From Arenibacter palladensis (lineage in GTDB: Bacteria; Bacteroidota; Bacteroidia; Flavobacteriales; Flavobacteriaceae), in contig NZ_FQUX01000009.1 of assembly GCF_900129275.1 (NCBI RefSeq), positions 62,001 through 126,000 on the forward strand: 64,000 nucleotides of DNA, written 5' to 3'. Positions 18,183-27,730 of the stretch are shown here, piece by piece (the stretch's first letter is position 1; each line of letters starts with the position of its first letter). Under the pieces are notes generated by a model. The model saw nothing but the letters and a program-made list of their open reading frames with translations. It made no database searches and was not told the DNA's origin. The translations under genes were made by a program, and so were the position numbers.

Positions 18183-19220
18183 ATGGAAGCAGCAGCACAG
18201 ATTACAGTAGATCCCTCAAAAATTATGCAGGTAGGTACCGGGTTTTTCGGAACCAAAACCTTACTCACGGCAGTGAATATGGAACTTTTTACCGTATTGG
18301 CCAAGCGGGAATTATCCGGAAAGGATATTCAATCCGTACTAGGTTTACATTCGCGCAGTCTTTATGATTTTCTGGACGCCTTGGTTGCCATGGGCTTTTT
18401 AAAAAGAAAAGGAATAAAGGAAAGTGCACTTTACAGTAATGCGGAAGATGCAGATTTCTTTCTGGACAAGAACAAGCCTAGCTATATAGGTGGAATATTG
18501 GAAATGTGCAACAACCGTTTGTATCCTTTTTGGAATAATCTGGAGGATGGCCTAAAAACAGGGTTGCCACAAAATGAAACCAAAAATGGAGGTAAACCAA
18601 TTTTTGAAGCGGTTTATGCCGATCCAAAAAAACTTCGGGAATTTGTACGGGCCATGGCAGGGGTACAAATGGGAAATTTTATAGAATTTGCCAAAGCATT
18701 TAATTTTTCAAAATACAAAACACTTTGCGATATTGGCGGGGCAGGAGGATATTTAGCGGCCCACATTGCCATGAACAATCAACATATTCAATGTACATCC
18801 ATGGATCTGCCCCAAGTAGAACCAATTGCAAAGGAAAACATGCAGAATATGGGTTTAAAGGATAAGGTAAAAATTACCTCAGGGGATTTCTTTACGGATG
18901 ATTTTCCAAAATCGGACGTAATTACCATGGGCAACATTTTACATGACTGGGGCACCAATGATAAAAAGAAACTTATCAAAAAAGCATATAATGCCCTGCC
19001 AGAGGGAGGAGCTTTTGTTGTAATTGAAAATATCATAGATAACGATAGAAACAAGAATGCCTTTGGACTTTTAATGTCCTTGAACATGCTCATTGAGACA
19101 GAAGCAGGCTATGATTTCTCCTTTTCAGATTTTGACAAAATGACTAAGGAAGCCGGATTTAAATCAACTTCAATAATGCCGTTGAAAGGACCAACAAGTG
19201 CGGCGATAGCCATAAAATAG
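18183..19220 (+). CDS. SAM-dependent O-methyltransferase-like protein
   Basis: 345 residues. An N-terminal winged-helix dimerisation region (about 20-95) precedes a class I methyltransferase domain with motif I CDIGGAGGYLA, the acidic strand end SMDLPQV, GDFFTDDFP, and LHDWGTND, where His is the catalytic base in small-molecule O-methyltransferases. Cytosolic. The family methylates hydroxyls of carotenoids, polyketides or quinone-like compounds. Together with the adjacent thioesterase-like gene it hints at small-molecule modification linked to the exported proteins upstream. Confidence 0.87.
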   Translation: MEAAAQITVDPSKIMQVGTGFFGTKTLLTAVNMELFTVLAKRELSGKDIQSVLGLHSRSLYDFLDALVAMGFLKRKGIKESALYSNAEDADFFLDKNKPSYIGGILEMCNNRLYPFWNNLEDGLKTGLPQNETKNGGKPIFEAVYADPKKLREFVRAMAGVQMGNFIEFAKAFNFSKYKTLCDIGGAGGYLAAHIAMNNQHIQCTSMDLPQVEPIAKENMQNMGLKDKVKITSGDFFTDDFPKSDVITMGNILHDWGTNDKKKLIKKAYNALPEGGAFVVIENIIDNDRNKNAFGLLMSLNMLIETEAGYDFSFSDFDKMTKEAGFKSTSIMPLKGPTSAAIAIK

Positions 19221-19341
19221 ATCTCAAAATAATTTGTCTGAAATTCGAAATGAGATGGCCCAGACTTGCCTTATACTACTTAGGTAAATGCTTAATAAAA
19301 TTTTACAGTTAAATCCTTTAAACAACTATATTTAAGGAAGT

Positions 19342-19349
19342 TATTTTTG
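19342..19349 (+). promoter_or_regulatory. -7 promoter box, membrane acyltransferase-like gene
   Basis: TATTTTTG matches TAnnTTTG and lies 16 bases before the ATG at 19366, suggesting a separate transcript from the methyltransferase gene. Confidence 0.45.
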
Positions 19350-19365
19350 ATTTGACCCTGAACAC

Positions 19366-20547
19366 ATGAAACCAAAAACCGACCGAATAGAGTCCATTGA
19401 CATTTTAAGGGGCTTGGTTATGGTAATTATGGCCTTGGACCACGTTAGGGATTATTTTAACTACGGCTCCTTTTTTATTGACCCTACCGATGTGGAAACC
19501 ACAACGCCCATATTGTTTTTTACACGTTTCATTACCCATTATTGCGCCCCGGTATTTGTTTTTCTTGCCGGGACTTCTGCTTTCCTCTACGGAAGAAACA
19601 AAACAAAATCCCAGCTCTCCAAATTCCTGCTCACTAGGGGCATTTGGTTAATTTTTATGGAGGTGGTGGTCAACAACCTAATATGGACCTTTGACCTAAG
19701 CTATAGTTTTCCCATACTACAGGTAATTTGGGCCATTGGCTTTAGTATGATCTGTTTATCATTTCTGATATATCTACCCTATAAATGGATTCTTGTATTG
19801 GGGCTTATAATAATTGCTGGGCACAATCTATTGGACGGATTGGTGATGCAAGGAAATAGTCCTGAAGCCATTGTGTGGTACCTGTTGCATCAGAACCATA
19901 CCATGGTCCTCGGTCCCGATAAAATGATATTATTCCATTATCCTGTTATTCCTTGGATAGGACTAATGGCACTGGGTTATTGCTTGGGACAGCTATATTT
20001 AAAGGACTTTGATGAGAAATTAAGAAGAACATGGTTGTTACGTATGGGCTTGGGAGCCTTGGCCCTATTCTTTGTAATCAGGGGTTTGAATGTCTATGGG
20101 GATTTGGTGCCATGGACCGTTCGGGATAGCAGTACCAAAACCATTATTTCCTTTTTTAACGTTACCAAGTATCCTCCTTCCTTGGCATTTGTTCTTATTA
20201 CTATTGGTCCTGCCTTACTGTTCCTTTATGTCATTGAAAATGTAAAAAATTCGATCACGGATTTCTTTTTAATTTTTGGAAGAGTGCCCTTCTTCTATTA
20301 TTTCCTACACGTATTTATAATCCATACTGCAGCAATTATTGGAATTATAATTTTTGGTGGAAACTGGAAAGATATGATTTTGACCGCCGATGTATTTATG
20401 AACGAAACATTGGTCACCTATGGATACCCCCTGTGGATTACCTATATGGTTTGGATCGGGGTAGTACTTGCACTATACCCCTTGTGTAAGAAGTATATGA
20501 TCTATAAGATTAATAATAAGGATAAATGGTGGTTGAGTTATTTATAA
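19366..20547 (+). CDS. DUF1624/HGSNAT-like integral membrane protein
   Basis: 393 residues with about ten membrane helices. The N-terminus RIESIDILRGLVMVIMALDHVRDYF is the signature of the heparan-alpha-glucosaminide N-acetyltransferase-like family (DUF1624/DUF5009), whose conserved His (here DHVRD) takes part in acetyl transfer across the membrane. The substrate is unknown. Convergent with the CstA-like gene; no clear terminator between them. Confidence 0.85.
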   Translation: MKPKTDRIESIDILRGLVMVIMALDHVRDYFNYGSFFIDPTDVETTTPILFFTRFITHYCAPVFVFLAGTSAFLYGRNKTKSQLSKFLLTRGIWLIFMEVVVNNLIWTFDLSYSFPILQVIWAIGFSMICLSFLIYLPYKWILVLGLIIIAGHNLLDGLVMQGNSPEAIVWYLLHQNHTMVLGPDKMILFHYPVIPWIGLMALGYCLGQLYLKDFDEKLRRTWLLRMGLGALALFFVIRGLNVYGDLVPWTVRDSSTKTIISFFNVTKYPPSLAFVLITIGPALLFLYVIENVKNSITDFFLIFGRVPFFYYFLHVFIIHTAAIIGIIIFGGNWKDMILTADVFMNETLVTYGYPLWITYMVWIGVVLALYPLCKKYMIYKINNKDKWWLSYL

Positions 20548-20595
20548 AAATAATACTTAGACCATCTTTTAAGGAGAAGGTTTCTATTTTATTCC

Positions 20596-22035
20596 TCAAA
20601 CCCCTACAAAGACCTTTTTCTTTTGGGCGGTATATACCCAAAATGCGATTGTAATGGTCAGCGTTATTAGCGTACCACCTATATAAGAAATATCGTTTGG
20701 CAATTGAAAACCTTCCGGGGCAATTAAAATATAGGTACTGCACACCATTGTCATAAAAATTGCGGGCAAAAGGGTAACCCAATATGCCTTGTTTTCATAG
20801 ATTAGATAGGCAGTTATAGTCCAAAGCACGATCATAGCCAAGGTTTGGTTGCTCCAGGCAAAATATCGCCATATAATACCAAAATCTATTTGGGTAAGTA
20901 CAAAGGCGATTACGAATAGCGGTAGACTAATAAGCAGCCTGTTGACTATTTTTTTTTGGTTAGACTTAAATATATCGGACAGTATTAAGCGTGCAGACCT
21001 AAATGCTGTATCGCCCGATGTAATTGGCGCAGCAACAATACCCAATAATGCCAATACTCCCCCAATTTGGCCGAGCATGTTAAGAGAGATCTCATTGGCG
21101 GCCCAAGCGGCATTGTTGTTATTGGCAATCATGGCGCCGTTTAAACCTTCTACATTGCCAAAAAACGTCATAGCTGCCGCAGCCCATATCAAGGCTACGA
21201 TACCCTCTGTGACCATAGTACCGTAAAATATCTTTCTCCCTAGAGTTTCATTTTTCATACAGCGCGCCATTAGTGGGGATTGGGTGGCATGGAATCCTGA
21301 AATGGCACCACAGGCAATAGTTATGAACAGTATTGGAAACAAGGGGGTTGCCTCTGGATCGTTGGTCATATTTCTTAAATTCGCTGGAACCAGTTCAGGA
21401 ATATTGTAGTCCCCAAAAAAAAGTGCAATTACCAAGCCTATGGCCATTAGCAACATGGCTACTCCAAAAATGGGGTAAAGTTTACTTATTAATTTATCTA
21501 TGGGTAGTAATGTGGAGAGCACGTAATAAACCAAAATAATGGCCACCCAAATCCATACGTTCCAGATGTTCCCGGTCATCCCATCAATTATTTTCGCCGG
21601 ACCTACCAAAAAAACGGTCCCCACAAAAATTAACAGTACCACTGAAAAAAGTCGCATAAACTGTTTTGCAGTAGGTCCAAGGTATATCCCGACCACTTCA
21701 CTAATACTCAATCCATCGTGCCTAATGGACAGCATTCCAGAAAAGTAGTCGTGCACCGCACCTGCAAAGATGCTTCCCAATACGATCCACAAAAAAGCGG
21801 CGGGCCCGAACATAGCCCCTGCAATAGCACCAAAGATGGGTCCCAAGCCTGCTATATTCAAAAATTGGATCAAAAAGACCTTCCAAGTGGGCAATGTCAT
21901 AAAATCAACATCGTCCCTAAGCCTTACTGCTGGTGTTTCCCTATCCTTATCCACCCCAAATATCCTTTCCATCAATTTCCCGTAAGTAAAATACCCAAGT
22001 ATTAAAGCTCCAATTGATAATAAGAATGATATCAT
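20596..22035 (-). CDS. Carbon starvation CstA family transporter
   Basis: 479 residues, roughly 13-14 membrane helices. Family signatures: FLNIAGLGPIFGAIAGAMFG, GAVHDYFSGMLSIRHDG and GAISGFHATQSPLMARC. CstA proteins import peptides or pyruvate in enterobacteria; the substrate here is not known. It is shorter than the E. coli protein, as common in Bacteroidota. It lies downstream of the oxidoreductase group on the same strand, about 108 bases after its last gene, so it may take part in the same uptake and catabolism. Confidence 0.9.
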   Translation of the reverse strand: MISFLLSIGALILGYFTYGKLMERIFGVDKDRETPAVRLRDDVDFMTLPTWKVFLIQFLNIAGLGPIFGAIAGAMFGPAAFLWIVLGSIFAGAVHDYFSGMLSIRHDGLSISEVVGIYLGPTAKQFMRLFSVVLLIFVGTVFLVGPAKIIDGMTGNIWNVWIWVAIILVYYVLSTLLPIDKLISKLYPIFGVAMLLMAIGLVIALFFGDYNIPELVPANLRNMTNDPEATPLFPILFITIACGAISGFHATQSPLMARCMKNETLGRKIFYGTMVTEGIVALIWAAAAMTFFGNVEGLNGAMIANNNNAAWAANEISLNMLGQIGGVLALLGIVAAPITSGDTAFRSARLILSDIFKSNQKKIVNRLLISLPLFVIAFVLTQIDFGIIWRYFAWSNQTLAMIVLWTITAYLIYENKAYWVTLLPAIFMTMVCSTYILIAPEGFQLPNDISYIGGTLITLTITIAFWVYTAQKKKVFVGV

Positions 22036-22143
22036 TTCAATAATGTTATAATTACAAATTCATTTTTGTTCCTAACCAATAACCTCTTCTAGTGCGTCAA
22101 AACAGCACTTTGAAACGCGAACCCCGCATTTCAAACAAGCACT

Positions 22144-24081
22144 TTATTCGTGATAACAGCGTACCTCAAATATTTTAGCAAGTGGATCCCCATTGGTCTT
22201 TGTCACCCTAATTTTCAATTGCTTTATTTCAACAGGATCAAAACTATGGTTAACAAGTCTTAAATAATTATTTTCATTGCTAAGGAGTACTTTATCAATA
22301 TTTTTGCCTTTGACCTCTACAGTATAATCGGCAACCGTTTCCGGTTGTTGGCCTCTAATTTGGTTATCATTGACCCAGTCCTGGGCCGAAAGTCGCAAAA
22401 AACGGTCTAAGCCCGTATCGAACGTTAACTGGATTTTGTTTATTTTGATTGGTTTTTTCCAACTTAACATGATCCATTGCTCCCCATTCTCCATATTGGC
22501 ACACCATTTATGGGTATTGCCATCCCCAACTTCCCTGTTGTATCCGTCTATAATGTTTGTCGCCTGTCCATCCTCGGTTTCAGAGGAGGTAGTTATCTTG
22601 GCTGATTTGGCAAGATCGGCCCCATCTTCGTTCTTCACCCCAAGAAGTGCTTGGTCCTGCTTCAGTAATATTTGTTGTAGTATTTTTATATGTTCACTAT
22701 TATTCCCTAACTCGGTTGGAAGTATCCCTTTTTTATTGCAATAGTCCATTGCAGTACCAATGGCCTGGCCAAGAGTACTGCAGGTTGCCATTACCCTAGT
22801 GGAGGAAAGTGCCACATGGGAAACACTTATATTTCTACCGGCCATCAACAGATTTGGGATGTTTTTACTGTATAATGATCTGAAAGGAATGGAATATGGA
22901 CCTTTTAATGGTATAGAAACATAGGGGACTTCACCAGTGGTATCCATTCCTCCAGGAGGGTGATCGTCCAATGGCCAACCTCCATAAGCCACCCTATCTT
23001 CAAACAAGGTAGCTGCTTGTACGTCTTCCTGTTTCATTATGTAATCACCTTCAACACGTCTACTTTCCCTTTTTCCTGGAATCATCCCAATGGAATCCAA
23101 CGCCCAATTTTCCGAATCCGGATGATTTCCGGAATTCTTAATATAATCCCAAACTCCAAATAGCACTGCTAAAAGATCCTTTCTATTTTGTTGTCCATCA
23201 CGTACAATATCTATTTCACCTCCCAATTCCAACCACCAATAACCGTATTCATAAGTTGAAATATTTCGGTGCAAAAAATCCTTGGTCGTATATTTTCTAG
23301 CCCACTTAGGAGGGGTATACGGCATGTTTTTATCATATTTTTTTGCCGTAAACAATAAACTGTTCCCCATTGTTTTTTGATCTTCAACATCTACGGCAAG
23401 GGATTCTCCCCATTTTGATTTTGCTTCCCTTCCACGCATATAATGCGCACCCGCCTGTGCGGCTAAGGTCGCATCGCCTGTACAATCGGCAAAGAATTTG
23501 GCCTTGATTACAGAAATTTCCTCTGTGGGCGAGCAAAGCGCCATTATCTGATTAATCTTTCCATCTACTACCTCAGCGTCATATAGTGCTGTATCCAGTA
23601 ATAGGGTTATATTCTCTTCAGAGATCAACTTGTCGTACAAAATAAAATCCCACATTTCATAGGAGCGTTGTGGATTTTGAACGGCTTCGGTCAAAACCAG
23701 TTCTTCCAAAATGCCGGTCTCCCTCCATATTTGGTTTAACTGGCTGGCTCCAGAAATATGCATTCTTATTTCACTACTTGCGTTGCCCCCCAACCGAGAT
23801 CTATCTTGGATAAGTATTACCTTGCTGCCATTTCGTGCCGCGGCCAAAGCTGCACATATTCCCGCCATTCCGGCCCCAGCAATAAGGATATCGGTTTCAT
23901 AAAATTTTTTCTTATAGACCTCAGTATCTACAAAGGCTTGGACTTTATTATGATCAGCGGAAGTCTGCCCCAATAATTGCACCCCATCCACGGCATCCTT
24001 TCCAAAAACGCTTATAGGGCCCATTAAAAAAGCACTGGACCCCAATCCAATGGTTTTCATAAATCCTCTTCTTTTTGTCAT
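22144..24081 (-). CDS. Tat-exported FAD-dependent oxidoreductase with C-terminal jelly roll
   Basis: 645 residues. The N-terminus has a Tat-type signal (KRRGFMKTIG plus a hydrophobic stretch). The FAD-binding motif GAGMAG lies in ILIAGAGMAGICAALAAARNG, followed by the SRLGGNASSEIR flavin-contact loop typical of the FAD_oxidored family, and a second FAD contact, NLLMAGRNISVSHVALSSTRV. The last 150 residues look like a discoidin-like beta-sandwich (WIMLSWKKPIKINKIQLTFD) that may bind sugar. Likely a periplasmic carbohydrate or glycan oxidoreductase; the substrate is unknown. Confidence 0.85.
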   Translation of the reverse strand: MTKRRGFMKTIGLGSSAFLMGPISVFGKDAVDGVQLLGQTSADHNKVQAFVDTEVYKKKFYETDILIAGAGMAGICAALAAARNGSKVILIQDRSRLGGNASSEIRMHISGASQLNQIWRETGILEELVLTEAVQNPQRSYEMWDFILYDKLISEENITLLLDTALYDAEVVDGKINQIMALCSPTEEISVIKAKFFADCTGDATLAAQAGAHYMRGREAKSKWGESLAVDVEDQKTMGNSLLFTAKKYDKNMPYTPPKWARKYTTKDFLHRNISTYEYGYWWLELGGEIDIVRDGQQNRKDLLAVLFGVWDYIKNSGNHPDSENWALDSIGMIPGKRESRRVEGDYIMKQEDVQAATLFEDRVAYGGWPLDDHPPGGMDTTGEVPYVSIPLKGPYSIPFRSLYSKNIPNLLMAGRNISVSHVALSSTRVMATCSTLGQAIGTAMDYCNKKGILPTELGNNSEHIKILQQILLKQDQALLGVKNEDGADLAKSAKITTSSETEDGQATNIIDGYNREVGDGNTHKWCANMENGEQWIMLSWKKPIKINKIQLTFDTGLDRFLRLSAQDWVNDNQIRGQQPETVADYTVEVKGKNIDKVLLSNENNYLRLVNHSFDPVEIKQLKIRVTKTNGDPLAKIFEVRCYHE

Positions 24082-24129
24082 TCCTTTACTTATTATAATT
24101 CGACATTGTTTTTTTATTCTCTTTCTATT

Positions 24130-25254
24130 TTATGGGGAAACAAGCCGTCCCTCCTTTGCTATGGAAGTTAGAAATTGTTCAGCCTCTTTTGAAAATTCAT
24201 TATTCCCGGAATTCTTTTGCACTACTATTTCTTCAATGGATTTAGGTGTTAATTGACCCCTATTATCATATAGGATTTTAAATGCCTTCTTAAATTGGGA
24301 CTTATTTAGTGATCCCATGGCACAGGCCAAAAAAGTTGTAGCATTCACGTCTAACACCTTATTGTTAAACCTATTGAGTATTTCATTTTGCATTCGAAAT
24401 TCAACCTCTTTTAACAAGCTAATTATTTCGGATTGATATTTGGCAGATGACCAGGCCCAATCCGGTATTTTTTCAATTGCAAAAAATGGCACATATGAAT
24501 CGCCTTCAGTAATTAACCTAATAAGTTTTGGGGTATACTTTTCATTCCCCGTGTCAATCTTGTTCAAAGCATAGAATTGCAGACTGTAATTATCGGAATC
24601 CAACATAGAAACAAGTACCTCTTCGCTCATCAAAGCTTCGGTATGGGCCACAATCTTATCTGCCAGTTCTCCATTTACTATGTGCCACAAGGTATGGGAA
24701 CTGTATACAGCTCCACGCACCACAGCCCCACTAAGGGATTTGTAGGTGGCACCTGCAACACCATCTATAACCTCCGATTTAATTTCAATACTGTGATCTA
24801 CCAAATCCTCGGCCTTGTAATTGGCCAGTAAGGAGGTTTTATCCCTTAAAATTTCCTTCATTTTATCATGATCCTCCCTCGTGAACTTGATATGGTCAAA
24901 TTTTGTTAAAGGATCCAAAGGCACTTCGGTGTAATCCAAGAAATTACCTAAAAGGTCCCAATATACCTCGGCAACCAAATTATAGCATACACCTTCCTCA
25001 CAAACTGGTGTAACCACGAAACTGTAATATTTTGCGGGCAGGTCGTTGGCATTAAAAAGTAAATCCACTTCAAGTTGTACGGAATCTTTAGTGTAGACTA
25101 CAAATGCCCTTTCTTTTCTAGGGGTTGGATTTTGTAATTTCAAGGACATAAAAAGTAAAGGAAGAATGAGAAGCAGCAAAAACTTTAGGGCAGGCCGGAA
25201 TTTTGTAAGGTTCTCATTACCAGCAAAATTTTTAACTTTTAACATGAATTTCAC
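24130..25254 (-). CDS. Membrane-anchored protein with FMN-binding-like domain and helical repeats
   Basis: 374 residues. One membrane helix (about 23-42) anchors a periplasmic domain. Residues about 140-190 include DGVAGATYKS, resembling the SGATxT/S flavinylation site of NqrC/RnfG-type FMN-binding domains, though the first Ser is Ala and the acceptor position is Lys, so covalent FMN is doubtful. The C-terminal half (about 200-360) is helical and repeat-like (DSDNYSLQFYALNKID), as in HEAT proteins. It sits 48 bases before the Tat FAD oxidoreductase, suggesting an electron-transfer partner; inference. Confidence 0.6.
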   Translation of the reverse strand: MKFMLKVKNFAGNENLTKFRPALKFLLLLILPLLFMSLKLQNPTPRKERAFVVYTKDSVQLEVDLLFNANDLPAKYYSFVVTPVCEEGVCYNLVAEVYWDLLGNFLDYTEVPLDPLTKFDHIKFTREDHDKMKEILRDKTSLLANYKAEDLVDHSIEIKSEVIDGVAGATYKSLSGAVVRGAVYSSHTLWHIVNGELADKIVAHTEALMSEEVLVSMLDSDNYSLQFYALNKIDTGNEKYTPKLIRLITEGDSYVPFFAIEKIPDWAWSSAKYQSEIISLLKEVEFRMQNEILNRFNNKVLDVNATTFLACAMGSLNKSQFKKAFKILYDNRGQLTPKSIEEIVVQKNSGNNEFSKEAEQFLTSIAKEGRLVSP

Positions 25255-25407
25255 CCCAGTTTCTTCTTGTGTTTATTTGATATTTAAATCAAAACATTAA
25301 TTATTATTCACAAAGCAAATCCAAAAGATATTGATGACCAATCTATTTAATGATTTTTATTTGAAATAATCTCGCTTAAGTTCATCCTATTTCTTACCTA
25401 ACACCAT

Positions 25408-26727
25408 TTACCCCCTTGGCAACTCCCAGCCGTTGTGGTAATGGGCGTTTATCAATGCATTTGAAGCAGCATCCGAAAATTGTCCGGAAGTATTGTCCCA
25501 ATATACCCTATTGCCAGTTTTAAAGGCTATATTTCCCATATGACACACCAAAGCCGCGTCATACCCCACTTTTAAGGGAGCTTTTAATTTAGAGTCATCC
25601 CTGGATTTCACCGCTTCAATGAAATTCACAGTATGTTTATCCAGTCCGTTACCCTGGTTTTTTTGTAATGGTATACTTTGCATCTTATCTTTTTCCGATA
25701 TCACCTCCCAACCGTTGCGATCCAAAACAAGCGTTCCATTATTTCCTATAAAAGAAATACCGTGATTACGGCCGTAATTACCGTTATCTATCCCTGTAGC
25801 ATGCTCCCACAAAATTGAAAAACCATCGTACTCATAAACGGTCTGCAAGGTATCCGGTGTTTCCGAAGCATCATCGGGATAGGCAAACTTACCGCCCAGG
25901 GCCATCACCGATTTAGGAGTGTTCGCCTTCATTCCATATAGGGCATAATCCATTAAGTGCACTCCCCAATCTGTCATTAAACCTCCGGCATAATCCCAGT
26001 ACCATCTAAAATTGAAATGAAACCTATTGGTATTAAACGGTTTTAGTGGAGCGGGACCCAACCACATACCGTAATCCACTCCAGCAGGAGCTGCAGTATC
26101 GGGCAAAACAGGAATAGACCCCATCCAACCTTGATAGGCCCACGCTTTTGCCAAACGAATTTCACCTAATTTTCCGGAATGGACAAAATCTATAGCATCC
26201 ACAAAATGGGGCTGACTTCTTTGCCATTGCCCTATTTGTACCATTCTATCACTTGCCTGAACGGAATTTAGCATAAGGTTGCATTCCTCTATGGAATTGG
26301 CCAAGGGTTTTTCACAATATACATCCTTACCAGCTTTAACGGCATCGGAAAGCTGTAGACAATGCCAATGGTCGGGAGTCCCAATAATTACTACGTCAAC
26401 ATCCTTATCCTCCAATAATTCCCTATAGTCTTTATATAACTTTGGCTTTTTTATTCCCGCCTTTTCCAAATCGGCCGTTCTCTTTTTTAAAACACTATCG
26501 TCCACATCACAAAGGGCCACCACCTGTATTTCACTCATTTTAAGCATGGAACTCAAATCACTAAAACCCATACCATTGCACCCTATCAAGCCTACACCAA
26601 TTTTGTCGTTTGGACTTATATTCGCCCGCATTGAAGCCAATAGCTCCATCGGAAATAAAAATGACGCTCCGGTCCCCATTGCCATAAGACCGCTCTGCTT
26701 AATGAATTTTCTTCTGTTGTAAATCAT
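25408..26727 (-). CDS. Tat-exported Gfo/Idh/MocA family oxidoreductase
   Basis: 439 residues. Tat signal NRRKFIKQSG followed by a hydrophobic stretch. The Rossmann NAD(P)-binding motif is in GVGLIGCNGMGF, followed by ALCDVDD and the family signature GKDVYCEKPLA. The C-terminal half fits the GFO_IDH_MocA substrate domain. Tat export of a pre-folded cofactor protein is common for this family in Bacteroidota. Likely oxidises or isomerises a sugar in the periplasm, along with the FAD protein downstream. Confidence 0.92.
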   Translation of the reverse strand: MIYNRRKFIKQSGLMAMGTGASFLFPMELLASMRANISPNDKIGVGLIGCNGMGFSDLSSMLKMSEIQVVALCDVDDSVLKKRTADLEKAGIKKPKLYKDYRELLEDKDVDVVIIGTPDHWHCLQLSDAVKAGKDVYCEKPLANSIEECNLMLNSVQASDRMVQIGQWQRSQPHFVDAIDFVHSGKLGEIRLAKAWAYQGWMGSIPVLPDTAAPAGVDYGMWLGPAPLKPFNTNRFHFNFRWYWDYAGGLMTDWGVHLMDYALYGMKANTPKSVMALGGKFAYPDDASETPDTLQTVYEYDGFSILWEHATGIDNGNYGRNHGISFIGNNGTLVLDRNGWEVISEKDKMQSIPLQKNQGNGLDKHTVNFIEAVKSRDDSKLKAPLKVGYDAALVCHMGNIAFKTGNRVYWDNTSGQFSDAASNALINAHYHNGWELPRG

Positions 26728-26773
26728 GAAATTATGGATTTAATAAGTCCTTAATGTACAAAATTTTACAACA

Positions 26774-26804
26774 AAAAAGCACCAACTTTTGGTTGGTGCT
26801 TTTT
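26774..26804. terminator. Terminator of the nusB-DUF1573-yajC unit
   Basis: A 13-bp stem (AAAAAGCACCAAC, 5-base loop, complement) with a T run on the minus strand, directly downstream of yajC. Confidence 0.8.
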
Positions 26805-26824
26805 AAACTATTCGGGAAAAAAAA

Positions 26825-27112
26825 TTACTTCTTTTCGGGTGCGTTTACTTTTTTGCTCATCTCCATAGATATGGCAGTACGATCAAATTTTATTTTCCCG
26901 GCCATGGTTTCTATAACACAGGAAAAATCACTGTCATTTAAATCGACAACTTTTCCGTGCATACCACTCTTGGTAACAACTTTATCTCCCTTTTTCAATT
27001 CTTCGGCAAATTTCTTCTCTTGTTTTTGACGTTTTCTTTGTGGTGCGATCATAAAAAAATACACCACTACAAACATTAATATCAGCGGAAGATATGGATA
27101 TTGTTCTAACAT
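26825..27112 (-). CDS. yajC: Preprotein translocase subunit YajC
   Basis: 95 residues. One N-terminal membrane helix (PLILMFVVVYFFMIAPQRKRQKQ) with the signature FFMIAPQRKR, then a small beta domain (ELKKGDKVVTKSGMHGKVVDL). Accessory subunit of the SecDF-YajC complex in the inner membrane. Separated by 12 bases from the DUF1573 gene, so co-transcribed. Confidence 0.95.
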   Translation of the reverse strand: MLEQYPYLPLILMFVVVYFFMIAPQRKRQKQEKKFAEELKKGDKVVTKSGMHGKVVDLNDSDFSCVIETMAGKIKFDRTAISMEMSKKVNAPEKK

Positions 27113-27124
27113 AATTTTATCTAC

Positions 27125-27598
27125 TTATTTAACAGGACCTACAGGACCTGCTCCTTTTGGAGTTACAAATGCCTTTATTCTAAGTGTTTCAGTTCCTTTA
27201 CTAGTATTGGCGGTAACAGTTATAGTCTTTGTTACCTGATTTTGTCCAGAACCGTTAAACTTCACCAACAACTCACCTTTTTCACCTGGCGCTATTGGAG
27301 TATTTTTTGGATATTCCGGGATAGTACAACCACAGCTACTTTTTGCATCGGTAATGATCAAAGGAGCATCACCAGTATTGGTAAATGTAAAAATTGTTTC
27401 CTGTGGGGCATTTTGATCTATTGATCCAAAATCGTGCTCAACTTTATCGAACTCCATAACAGGAAGACTTTTTGCAGCTGCATCCCTTTCGGCAGCAACT
27501 TCTACATTGGAAGCTTCAATTTTACTGGAGGCCTTTTCCTTACAGGAAGAAAGGACAAGAACAGAAATAATACTTAAGGTTAAGAATATTCTTTTCAT
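27125..27598 (-). CDS. DUF1573 lipoprotein
   Basis: 157 residues. Lipobox LSSC followed by KEK. The mature part is a DUF1573 immunoglobulin-like domain with the typical core FDKVEHDFGSID, TFTNTGDAPLIITDAKSSCGCTIPEYPK and PGEKGELLVKF. The CGC motif is conserved in the family; its role is unknown. The position between nusB and yajC is a familiar Flavobacteriia gene order. Confidence 0.92.
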   Translation of the reverse strand: MKRIFLTLSIISVLVLSSCKEKASSKIEASNVEVAAERDAAAKSLPVMEFDKVEHDFGSIDQNAPQETIFTFTNTGDAPLIITDAKSSCGCTIPEYPKNTPIAPGEKGELLVKFNGSGQNQVTKTITVTANTSKGTETLRIKAFVTPKGAGPVGPVK

Positions 27599-27730
27599 CT
27601 GTTTAAATTTAATTATTTATTAAAAGGTAAAATGTAAATTGCCATTAATCATCTTGGTAAATTTCAAGAATTAATATGGCTCTTTCCATCCCTATTAATT
27701 TTTATTTGCGCAAAATTAAGGAATATTTGT

